NCBI GenBank assembly: GCA_032622095.1
Contig: CP136066.1
Location: 8,209,784 to 8,273,783 of the forward strand
Direction: 5' to 3'
Source of the DNA: Siphonodentalium dalli
Taxonomy: Eukaryota; Mollusca; Scaphopoda; Gadilida; Siphonodentaliidae
Length of the DNA: 64,000 nucleotides
The translations under genes and the position numbers were made by a program. Under the pieces are notes generated by a model. The model did not search any database and was not told where the DNA came from. It was given only the letters and a program-made list of their open reading frames with translations. Below, one piece after another: positions 45,200-55,202 of this stretch (its first letter is position 1; each line of letters begins with the position of its first letter).

Positions 45200-45600
45200 T
45201 TTTGTAACGTTTTTGATGTTTGTTTACATAACAAAGCGTACAATCGTGACAATAACATGCACTCTACGCAATATTTATGATTTGTATAAGAACAACATCT
45301 GTTTATTATATATTGTAATTCAATTGAGTATTTGTCACTAAAAACAAGCATTCTGATTGGCCGAGAGCGGCTAGCTTTAGTTTTCGATTCACCGACATCG
45401 GCAGCTTCACCGTGCATCAAATCTGAATGTAGCACGGTACAATTCCATCGGCGTAGAACGTAGTAGCGAAACGACCCAACCCGCCCCACAGGAAATTGTT
45501 ACGGAGCAGTGTTCCGAGCAACGCAATGAACAAACCCAACGATTTGTGCACGGTGACAACGGCAAAATGAAAGTCTCGATTAGTGTCATGAAAATGACGA
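45200..45600. repeat. Diverged family A fragment and a block shared with 49560-49830
   Basis: The first 110 bases resemble family A (TTTACATAACAA, GACAATAACAT, ATATTTATGATTTGTATA). From about 45305 the sequence shares order with 49560-49830: GAGAGC(G/T)GCTA, CTTTAGTTTTCG(A/G)TTCA, then a GTTCCGA block. Because one copy lies upstream of exon 1, it could include duplicated promoter DNA; this is inference. Confidence 0.45.
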
Positions 45601-45657
45601 AATGATACTTTTTATATAGTTTTTTTTTGTTGCAAATTCCTTGCTAGATTGAATTAT

Positions 45658-45792
45658 AAAGGAGATAAACGTATCCTGTTTCGTTGTACATTCTGGGATT
45701 CGAGCATGAAAACAGTCTGTGAACTCGCCGGCAAGCTGTTTTCATGCTCGAATCCCAGAATGTACAACGAACCATGGCACGTTTATCTCCTA
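45658..45792. repeat. Long hairpin with perfect 33-bp inner arms
   Basis: CGTTGTACATTCTGGGATTC and the next bases through GAAAACAG are followed after about 20 bases by their exact reverse complement. Outer pairing continues with GGAGATAAACG against CGTTTATCTCC. The near-perfect inner arms point to recent origin. Confidence 0.85.
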
Positions 45793-46090
45793 AATATTCG
45801 TTCTGTTGATGGCGGTTTTAACGGATGTGACTGTTTTACAATCTATACGCACGACAAAGGCCTCCCGTGTATTTAATCTGGTATATCGTGTGACGCGAAC
45901 GTCTCACCGCGCACTACTATCCATGCATCGCTGTGTTAACTAAACCTAATGGTCGTAATTTTGCAAAACAAGAACGATGTGTGGTTCGAGATAAGTTTTA
46001 TGACTACTACCAGCTATAACGGTAATTGAAATTCAGTCTAACAGTAATATTGTGAAATCTCTCCATTATAACAGACTGCTGCTGACAAAA

Positions 46091-46226
46091 ATGGGGATTA
46101 TTGATCGTCTGCGCAGATTCGGAAGATTTGAGTTATTCGGCGTCTTGTCATTGGTCGTCATGATTGTATGGCTTACCGCTCTCAGCGTGTCATTCATAAT
46201 ACACCGGGATGTCGACCAACCAGGCG
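46091..46226 (+). CDS. IgGFc-binding-domain protein, gene 2, exon 1 (membrane anchor)
   Basis: The ATG at 46091 has a good context (AAAATGG). Exon 1 encodes 45 residues: a basic N-terminus (MGIIDRLRRFGRFE), a hydrophobic helix of about 22 residues (LFGVLSLVVMIVWLTALSV) and SFIIHRDVDQPG. The donor is GGCG|GTATGT at 46226/46227, leaving one extra base. The downstream exon at 50838 needs exactly one base, so the phases match, and the spliced product would be 466 residues. The positive N-terminus before an uncleaved-looking helix suggests a type II anchor or a signal peptide. Assignment to the downstream exon is inferred from phase, strand and order, not from a transcript. Confidence 0.55.
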
Positions 46227-47822
46227 GTATGTATATCAGTGTGTCATTCATAATACACCGGGATGTCGACCAACCAGGCGGTATGTATACATAAGGGACC
46301 TACCGCTCTCACCGTGTCATTCGTAATACACCGTGACGTCGACAAACCAGGCGGTATGTATATCAGTGTGTCATTCATAATACACCGGGATGTCGAACAA
46401 CCAAGAGGTATGTATATCAGTGTGTCATTCATAATACACCGGGACGTCGACCAGCCAGGCGGTATGTATAAATAAGGGACTTACTGCTCTCATTGTTTCA
46501 TTCATAATACTCCGGAATGTCGACCAACAAGGCGGTATGTATAAGAAGGGACTTACAGCTCTCAAGGTGTCATTCATAATACACCGGGATATCGACAAAC
46601 CAGGCGGTATGTATAAATAAGGGACTTACCGCTCTCAGCATGTCATTCATAATACACCGTGACGTCGACCAACCAGGCGGTATGTATAAATAAGGGTTTT
46701 ACCGCTCTCAGCGTGTCATTCATAATGACACGCTGAGGTCGACCAACCAGGCGGTATGTATAAATAAGGGACTTACCGCTCTCATTGTGTCATTCATAAT
46801 ACACCGTGACGTCGACAAACCAGGCGGTATGTATAAGAAGGTGATTACCGCTATCAGTGTGTCATTCATAATACACCGTGACATCGACCAACCAGGCGGT
46901 ATGTATAATAAGGCGCTTACCGCTCTCAGTGTGTCATACATAATACACCGTGTACGTGACGTCGACCAACCAGGCGGTATGTATAATAGGGTACTTACTG
47001 CCTTCATAGTCTCATTCGTAATTAGAACGTGACGTTGACCAATCATGCGTATGTATAATAATGTGCTTTCCGCTCTCAATGTGTCATTCATAATACACCA
47101 GGACGTCGACCAACCAGGCGGTATATATAAATAAGGGAGTTACCGCTCTCAGAGTGTCATTCATAATACACCGGGACGTCGACCAACCAAGCGGTATGTA
47201 TAATAAGGGACCTACCGCTCTTAGAGTGTCATTCATACTACACCGTGACTTCTACCAACCAGAAGGTGCGTATAAGTAGTGACAAACTGTCCTCAGTATC
47301 TCATTCATAATACATCGTGACGTCGACCAAACCAGGCGGTATGTATAAGAAGGCGCTTACCGCCATCAGTGTGTCATTCATAATACATCGTGATGTCTAC
47401 CAACCAGGCGGTATGTATAAATAAGGGACTTATACTCCCCGCATTGTCTCACTCATAATACACCGAAACATCGACAAACCAGACGCCATGTATAAGAAGG
47501 GACTTATACTCCCCACATTTTCTCATTCGTGACATCTACAAATCAGACGGTTTGAATATCAGTGTGTCACTCATAATATACTGTTACGTTGATCAATCAG
47601 ATGGTATGTACAAATCAGTGTGCCAATCATAATACACCGTGACGTCGACACATCAGACGGAATGTATAATAATGTACTTACCGCTCCTAGTGTCTCATTT
47701 ATGATACATCGAGATGTCGACAAATCAGGCGGTATGTATAAGAATGGACTCTCTGCTCTCAGTGTGTCATTCAAAATACACAGTGACGTCGAAACATCAG
47801 ACGGTATGTATATCAGTGTGTG
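46173..47822 (+). repeat. About 24 tandem copies of the exon-1 3' end plus splice donor (73-bp unit)
   Basis: The unit reads TTACCGCTCTCAGTGTGTCA, then TTCATAATACACCGTGACG, TCGACCAACCAGGCG and the donor GTATGTATAA. It begins with the second half of exon 1 itself. Most units are about 73 bp; a few lack the spacer and are about 54 bp. Donor-like GGTATGTAT is kept in most copies and decays toward the 3' end. Many copies keep the coding frame of SFIIHRDVDQPGG up to the donor. Copies near 46730 include a local inverted joint (GTCATTCATAATGACACGCTGA). Confidence 0.88.
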
Positions 47823-50241
47823 AAATCTTTCCATTCATCGTACAGCCTATAATGTCGAATAACACAGAATAGCCTATACTATTAATAGAACATTAATTAG
47901 AACATAAAACACAAACAAACATAAACGTGTTCACCCTTGCACATGCACCCACCCTAAAGATGATCCATGTGTCGGCCTGTCCGAATGATAGTTGGGATAT
48001 CTTCAAGCAGAAACGGTCAAAATGTTAAGCATGTCATTCGCATCTTTGACATCCCAGCTCTGGTTTGGCGACATCTCATCGCAGGATCGATGTGCGGCTT
48101 TGATACCCGGAATTATGGTGTGTACCCACACTTGGACGCATATAGTATTTTTGCGAACCGCTCTGCAGGCTAGAAAATGTTATGGTTAATTAAACATATA
48201 TTTTTCTATTGATACACGCATTATCCGCCATCTATGACTGATAGTTATGTTTCAAACGAGCTACCTAACGTCAAAAAGTGTTTACTATTTATGATAAAAT
48301 CGGAAATGAGCCCGGAATTTCTATTAATTTTATCGGGGTGAGAGCAAGCTATGATCGCTATCCCATTGAGGGAACATTCCGCTTTGCGAATTGTGTTTTG
48401 AATAGTGGATATCACCATTTAACTGGGAGATATATAACTTCATCCTAGGAAGATATGTTCATTTATCAAAACGGCATGGTCTGGTTTGGTGATACCCTCG
48501 GGTTTGGTGATACCACGTATACGGGGTGAATAACCACCGGTTGATATTTCGATCCATAGCGGCTGTCAGGATGAACATTTCCAACATTATGAAAGCTCGA
48601 TGTAACAGTAGTAAGGGCAGCACACACATGATTTGCCAGACACAGACATTCGGGTCTGGTTCAGAGGGTGAATTTGTAAAAAACTAAGTTAGTCACCCGA
48701 AACATTCCCTTCAAGCCAAGGCACTGCATCAATGGTAGTAAACAACGATATTTGTTTTGTTATCAGGTATCGAAGTATTGTTCGCGCGATTCTCCGAATG
48801 AAAACTCTGGTTAAATTACTGAAAATATTGGCACAAAAGAGATATCAGTAGTGTGTTCGGTAAATAATCGGCATCACATTGTTGTACCGTGGCCATTCGT
48901 AAAAATAACTTGCATGATTTTGTATTCCACAGTTAGCTTCGTGGCACTCGTCAACTTGATACCACATACTTGTCGAAACTGCTGTTTCGGAGATTGACAT
49001 GTACAGCTTAGCTCATTGTTATCTCCGTACATGTACACCTCAGTACAATAGTTTCTTTTTTATTAACAGACAACAATGCCGGCCATGATCAGTCGGGAGA
49101 CACAGATGTCACGACAATCAGTGTTGTTAGTACTTCAACTTTCAAGTTTCCTCCATGTGGAAAAAAAGGTAAATGAGAGGTTTTTATCCTTGTACTGACA
49201 AATGACTGACAGTGCAAGTGGTGCGCTTACATCGGAGAGCGTTACACAAAGACCTACACTCCATAGTATATTGATGGGTTTACGCCAATATGGTCACTAT
49301 TGTGTTTCATGTACCTGCTAAAAATTTGAATTATAATGTGGTGGTAACATCGATTCAGCACGCGTGTTGATCACTGGACATGCGTTTGTTATGGGTTATT
49401 CTGGAATTGTGGCAGACTGGAATGGCTGAGAACGCTTTTTATATTACAGGATATGGTTCTATCGACATATTGGGTTCTTTCTGAAATGCTCTTCTGAACA
49501 AGTCGGTTGACATATTATACCATAAAGCAGTAACATAGGCCGATAAGGATCTATTAATAGTTTACTTTAAATTGAATATCTGCCAATAAGACACTTATTC
49601 TTAATGATCGAGAGCTGCTAACTTTAGTTTTCGGTTCATCAACGTCGCCCGCTCGTGATCACATTTGAATGGGACACGTCACGGTTCACAGTAAGTGTCA
49701 AAAACGTCCACATGCATCCAGGTGGCGATTAATCTAGCGCAACCGCAAAGTTGTTTACTGTACATAAAGGTGTCATCGATTAAAATGAAGTCGTCCGAGC
49801 GTTGTTCCGATTAACGCCATGGAACTTAGCCATATATTTGATAACCGGAAAAGGACATCTCACTTCGTAGACTGTAGATATAAAGATATAAAGTGGTTAT
49901 GTGCGGTTTCGTTTGCAGCAAACGGTGGTACTTCGCTTAGAGGGTTCATCACTTAGTTTCGACTGTTCTATCATGTCTGTGACATACACATACATACATA
50001 CTTAACTAATTTCTATGTTAACCTCTTTGACAATATAAAGTTATATGGCCTTCCGGATACGTTCTAAATTATTTTCTAAATGATCAGGACCCTACCCTAT
50101 CAGTTTACGGTAATTAAATTTTCATATGTTAGAAATGGCGATGGTATTCTTGTGGTGATTGTAAATGGTACGTTTGCATGATGCTTCACTATATCAGTTG
50201 GTCATTCACAATCTAAAATGTGAGCATCTTCATCTAAAAAT
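47823..50241. other. Probable intron of gene 2, no gene seen
   Basis: The DNA is mostly unique. 49560-49830 resembles 45305-45560, the DNA upstream of exon 1. No other coding exon with convincing similarity was found in this stretch. Confidence 0.45.
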
Positions 50242-50560
50242 GATACCACCGTTATACCGCCATACTATACTAGGCCTACTGCTCATGTGTTATACTATAC
50301 CACCGCTATACCACCATAAAATACTAGGCCTACTGCTCATGTGTTATACTATACCACCGGTATACCACAATCTAATACTAGGCCTACTGCTAGTATGTTA
50401 TACTATACCACCGTTTTACCACCGTATTATATTAGGCCTACTGCTCATGTGTTATACTATACCACCGCTATACCACCATACAATACTAGGCCTACTTATC
50501 ATGTGTTATACTATACCACCGCTATACCACCATACTATACTAGGCCTACTGTTAATGTGG
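50242..50560. repeat. 54-bp tandem array, six units
   Basis: The unit is ATACCACCGCTATACCACCA followed by TACTATACTAGGCCTACTGC and TCATGTGTTATACT. Its length of 18 codons keeps a short frame open. It lies about 250 bases before the main exon of gene 2. Confidence 0.92.
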
Positions 50561-50837
50561 CTGATACTATAATTGGTTGTCCTTATGACGTTCTCCACAA
50601 TGTTTACTCAAGACAATACACCATTTTGTGTGGTTTAGTGCTGACCCTCACTACATTTCTTTTACAGTATGTGTTAATTATTATTGAAAAGACTAGCTTG
50701 CCGATAAGGCGCCCAACACAGCCTTGAGCAGACAACATTTTGCATGACATGCTGCTACATAGGGCTCCATGTGTGTTACATTTAAACACGACAAAAAAGT
50801 CTTACTTGCGTCATGATCAATTCACCATTTCTTGCAG

Positions 50838-52102
50838 GAGGAATTCTCCAGAATGATGAAGACGCTGCGAGTGAGTTCGTGGTGGGTGCGTTCTGGAATT
50901 GTCGTGGTCCAGGTATCCATGAACTTATCTTCATTACAGCTTCACCGAACGGTGATGAAATTACAATTATTGCCCCACACACTTCGTCGGACCCTGGAAC
51001 ACATTACATTACATCAAATGGAATTACTGCTGTTCGGGCTGATAGGTTTCTTGGACGAAATACTAATTTGGGAAAAGGGCTATATCTTAATACAACATCA
51101 CTCACACATGTTAGAGCCGCTGTTCATAAGGACAAATGCTCGTCAATATACCAAGTGTTACCAATAAGGCGCTGGGGTAAGGACTACTGGATATCAACAT
51201 GGAACAACAACGCACAGGTCATGATCATATCCGCCGCAAATGACATCCACGTAACAATTGATTTCCCATCGACGATGATCCAGACGTTGAAGTATTTAGG
51301 TACGTATTATGCAGCTTCAAGTTCTCTGTCTACTACATTAAACCATTCAGATATGACAGTTTTTCACCACACGTATGACCTGACAGGAACACATATACTT
51401 TCTGATGGACCAGTAAGCATCGTCAGCGGTAACAGGTGTGGCTCTGTGGAAGCGACAGACACGTGTGACAGTATGACCGAGCAACTTCCACCAGTCGACG
51501 CTTGGGGGACTGAATACATAACACCACATGTCCCGAATGGCGACTACCCGGACCATTACAGCGTAATGGCGAGTGAATCATCAACAGATATTATGGTAGA
51601 TGGTGTTCATGTTTGGACATGCGCAGCACAAGGGGACGTATATAGACCGTCATATCCTACGAACGAGTTCCATAACATCACGGCAAACAAACCGGTCATG
51701 GTTACAATGTTCAGTCAAGGGAGAATCAATGGTTTAGGGGACAGTTTGATGGTTTTACTGAGGAGTCCTGAACAATACAAGAACTCATACAAGTTCTCCA
51801 CGCCGGACTGGGATGGTGATGCTTCGTTTGTTGGCGCTGACAGAGGGATGGACTACATCACTCACCTGTCAGTCATTATGAGCACTGACTACGCGGGCTG
51901 TCTCACAATTGATGGTGAACCTGTGTCTGGGTTGCCAGACTTAACGTCGCATTCAGTGAATGGGACAGATGGTGATCAAGTTTGCTTGGAGTTCATTGTC
52001 GCCAGAGGAAGCCACAACTTAACAAACAGCGCCGCTAACTTCGCGGCGTATATGTTTGGCATTGGTGACAAACATAACGGCGTTGGGACATACCTCGTGT
52101 GA
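50838..52102 (+). CDS. IgGFc-binding-domain protein, gene 2, main exon
   Basis: The exon follows TTTCTTGCAG (acceptor at 50836-50837) in phase 1 and ends in TGA at 52100-52102, giving 420 complete codons. It is collinear with gene 1: EFVVGAFWN, a KCSSIYQVLP block, CDSMTEQLPPVDAWGTEYIT, HVPNGDYPDHY, SYPTNEFHNIT, and FGIGDKHNGVGTYLV at the end. The all-beta IgGFc-binding domain fills the exon. There is no mucin, VWD or transmembrane segment after it, so any membrane attachment must come from exon 1. Its function is inferred only from the family: extracellular binding, in mucus or immune surfaces. The frame is intact and close to gene 1, so both may be used. Confidence 0.82.
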
Positions 52103-52290
52103 AAGTTAATGACATTAATTTCGTGGCTTACATGTTTGGTATTGGTTATGGTCGACTCGCATATATAAGAGAATGAGCCGGTTCCAATGCTATCCATATG
52201 TGTATGGTTCTATTGAGACAGACCGAAGATATTTTAGGCTGTTGAAGCTTTATTTGGCCGGTTCTGGCCGGTTTGTTGGGTAAAGGGTTA
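52103..52290 (+). repeat. One partial 3'-end repeat joined to the block shared with 23095-23280
   Basis: The first 46 bases repeat the terminal coding segment once (GACATTAATTTCGTGGCTTA, ATGTTTGGTATTGGT), like the array after gene 1. At about 52148 it switches to GGTCGACTCGCATATATAAG and the rest of the block seen near 23095. Confidence 0.75.
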
Positions 52291-52367
52291 AATATTTAAG
52301 AAATAACTCTTGATTATGTTATTCGCTTAGAGCGTTGTAGTAAATTTATGTTCAAACTGTTCGATTA

Positions 52368-52380
52368 CATAACTCATAAC
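52368..52380. repeat. Target site duplication, left copy
   Basis: CATAACTCATAAC is repeated exactly at 52699-52711 on the other side of the SINE. The matching unoccupied site near gene 1 contains TATAACTCATAAC only once (about 10372-10384). Confidence 0.85.
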
Positions 52381-52698
52381 GGGGGGCCTCGGTGGCTCAG
52401 TCGGTTATGGGCACAATTCCAAGCCGTTTCGCCCTCCAGCGCTGGCGATAAAGGTTCAAATCCACATGTTCCCATCGTGGACTTTCTAACTCGAATCGTT
52501 ATCTCGTGGATTTTCCAGTTACTCGCCGATGGTTGTGGTTTGCCGCTCATATATAGTCGACGAGTTTATTAGCCATTGCAATCACTGTTAGACTAGCCGT
52601 AAATGTGCGGATTTCCTCCACCACTAAAACTGGCAATGTCGTGACATGGCCTTAGTTGTTGAGAGCGACACTAAACCCAAATCAGTCAATCAAGCAAT
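52381..52698 (+). mobile_element. tRNA-derived SINE
   Basis: The 5' part carries polymerase III promoter boxes: A box TGGCTCAGTCGG (52393-52404) and B box GGTTCAAATCC (52453-52463), about 50 bases apart as in a tRNA gene. A body unrelated to tRNA follows, ending in GACACTAAACCCAAATCAGT and a CAAT-rich tail. Both ends are bounded by the 13-bp duplication CATAACTCATAAC. The corresponding position downstream of gene 1 is empty, so insertion followed the duplication of the region. The length of about 318 bp is normal for a SINE. Confidence 0.85.
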
Positions 52699-52814
52699 CA
52701 TAACTCATAACCGTAATCGAAACAAGCTGAAGGTATAAGCAAAACAAACGAAACTCTTGAAGAAAACTACACTAAAAGTAATGCACAAATTGCGTCGTGA
52801 AATGATAAATCGCT

Positions 52815-53619
52815 ACCACACATACCTATACCACTGGCACTAAAACTGTTCATACACTAGTAAACCCAATTTTGCTTTATGGAAGCGAAATATTGGCACC
52901 AGAGGTATCGCGTAATGATAGCTCGCCCTCTGAGAAGATACACTTGAGCTTCTGCAAAATGATACTCGGTGTAGGATCAAAGGCGGTCAACCATGCAGTG
53001 AGACTAGAACTCGGCGTATATCCTATTTATGTCGATTGCATAACACAGGCGTTTAAATTTTTGAAGCGAATTAATGAACACCCGAACCAAATCTTGCGCG
53101 AAGCACATAGATCAAGCGAATCGAATACAATCAAACCCTCACTTAGAACAAAGAAAGAGAGGTATGTAGCATCATTGAACACGGCAGATGAAAATAGTTT
53201 GTACATTTCGGATAACTATATTAATAACGCCACAGAAAGATTGAAGGATGAATACATTCAAAACCATTTTTCGGCTCGAACCATATCTACTACATACCAC
53301 TTCGATCAAAGACCGTGAACAATTATGTAGACTTCGATTCAGTTGTCATTCATTAGAAATAGAAAAAGGCCGACACAAACGCCCACCGACGCCAGCCGAT
53401 AAGCGGATATGCAAAATGTGCAACACTAACTCATTGGAAGACGAGAAGCATTTTGTTCTCCACTGTACCACATACGACAAGTTGAGAAAAAGTCTATTCG
53501 AAGAACTAAATTATATAAACAGCGCATTTCTAATGGCCAGTAATATCTCAAAATTTATATACATAATGCGAAACGACCAACCAAATACAAGTAATGTGAT
53601 CAGTCGAGCTATCAAATAA
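52815..53619 (+). pseudogene. 5'-truncated LINE, C-terminal region of ORF2
   Basis: Homology begins at NPILLYGSEILAPEVS (about 52863) and continues through HLSFCKMILGVG, VRLELGVYPIYV and FLKRINEHPNQ. A frameshift near 53250-53320 leads to DREQLCRLRFSCHSLEIEKG and a cysteine-histidine motif (CKMCNTNSLEDEKHFVLHC), typical of LINE C-termini. A TAA at 53617 ends the frame. The 5' part is absent, which is normal for LINE insertions. It begins where the LINE at 12674-15290 ends, so both may belong to one family. The collinear region after gene 1 lacks it. Confidence 0.75.
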
Positions 53620-54317
53620 TTCTTTGAAACGAGAGAAAAAGCCCGCAATTGAGAAATGAATTAATAATTACTTTCTTTTCCATACGATATCATAGACCTT
53701 CATACAGTTTATTTGCACGCTTATATTATTGAGCTTCTACTAAGTCACATTGTATACATGCAGTTTGAATATGTTGACAGTTTACTATATGAACTATGTA
53801 TGTATATGTAAAGTATATGTCTTATTATTATGTAATGCAAACGGCTCACATGAGTGTTTTTATGCCAATTAATATCATATCATAACATTGAAACCAATCA
53901 CACTGTCACTCAGGTCTCAAACTATCGATTAATCACATGGCGTAATCAATTAACCGTTTTTGATTGGCTCATGGCGAGTGATCACGCAATGCTCTCGTGT
54001 TCCTCATATTTTCGCTGAACATTAGTGTAACTGTGAGTTTAAATTTCATGTCAATCTTTGCAAATGTTAGCACGAGAAAGCTACACTTACATTTGAACCA
54101 GATCAGGCTGTCGCGCAGATCTCTAATTATCGATTAATCAAGTGGCGTCATCAATTCATCGGTTTTGATTTTCTACTGGCGAGTGATGACGCAATGCTCG
54201 CGTGTTTTCTGTATATTTCGGCCGAACAGCAACTGTAACACGAGTCATGTTGATTAATGTAAACTTTAATGGACACACTCGAAGTTTTAGCGATGTATAT
54301 ATCGTTCGCAGACGAAC

Positions 54318-54319
<2 letters not shown>
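53620..54319. repeat. LINE 3' flank and two family B copies
   Basis: From 53620 to about 53915 there is no recognisable feature and it may be LINE 3' UTR. Family B follows twice, about 53925-54075 and 54118-54270, matching 10515-10690 near gene 1. Confidence 0.65.
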
Positions 54320-54380
<61 letters not shown>

Positions 54381-54475
54381 ACCGTTTATATAGTACTTGA
54401 GCGTAGAGTTGTATATGTGATCCAAAATAATGGAGACATGACTTATACCACGATCATTTAATACATGTGTAAGTC

Positions 54476-54544
<69 letters not shown>
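54320..54544. repeat. Two (TA)n microsatellites
   Basis: Runs of TA lie at about 54320-54380 (with one TG interruption) and 54480-54544. They create spurious Ile-Tyr frames on both strands. Confidence 0.95.
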
Positions 54545-54548
<4 letters not shown>

Positions 54549-55193
54549 CTGCTCTCTTACTTAGGGGGCGTGCTTCAAAATATGCATTCATGGGACATAA
54601 TGTATATCATTTATGTATCATGCAATATATATAACACTTCAAATACAACCACTCTATCCATCAAACAAACTGAAAATGCTATCTATTCCAACGAGGAGTC
54701 AGCATTATGGGATATACCTTCTTTTTTTTTGGGTCCCCTTAATATTTTGAGAGTATGTTGCATTCTTTAAGGAGACGGATGTATATACATAACATGCAGG
54801 GGACCGATGTACATAATTTCACTGTTTATGAATGGAAGAAATGTTTGTTATGAACATTTTGTCCACACGAAATAAACACTTGCTGCATGTGGTTATGTGA
54901 ATTTGTAAAATGACTGTTGTTATGTTATGTGTTTCTTGAAATTATGTTTAAAAAATGAATTTTTAAAAGTGCCAGTATATATTTCAAAAAGTTTAATAAT
55001 CTTCATTAAGGGGACCACAAAATGATATTTTGACTGGCGAATATATTTACATTACCGAAAAAAGACATTTTAAAACTATCACCCTATATGGCCATGCTAA
55101 CTGCTCAAACATGAAGCCAATAAGAACAAGTAGATGTATATATGTACGTTTATATATGCATATGTTACAGTCCGATTGTGAAACCAGTCATTT
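54545..55193. other. Unique AT-rich DNA
   Basis: No gene or repeat is supported before the MULE target duplication. Confidence 0.5.
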
Positions 55194-55202
55194 CGTGAAA
55201 TG
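55194..55202. repeat. MULE target site duplication (CGTGAAATG), left; right copy 57376-57384
   Basis: The nine bases are identical on both sides of the element. Nine bases is the usual MULE target duplication length. Confidence 0.85.

Noticed and set aside
45690-45765. A tRNA-like B box in the hairpin (GCTCGAATCCC)
   Set aside because: There is no A box or cloverleaf; the match is a short coincidence within an inverted repeat.
16665-50560. Selection for repeat periods divisible by three (36, 42, 48, 48, 54 bp)
   Set aside because: Other arrays here have periods of 32, 70, 73, about 80 and about 300 bp, and open-frame visibility biases attention to multiples of three. The count is too small to claim a trend.
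52381-52470. A functional tRNA gene
   Set aside because: The A and B boxes are present, but a canonical cloverleaf does not close and the sequence continues into a SINE body with a flanking duplication.
54465-54770. An Ile-Tyr repeat protein
   Set aside because: It is a (TA)n microsatellite read in frame.
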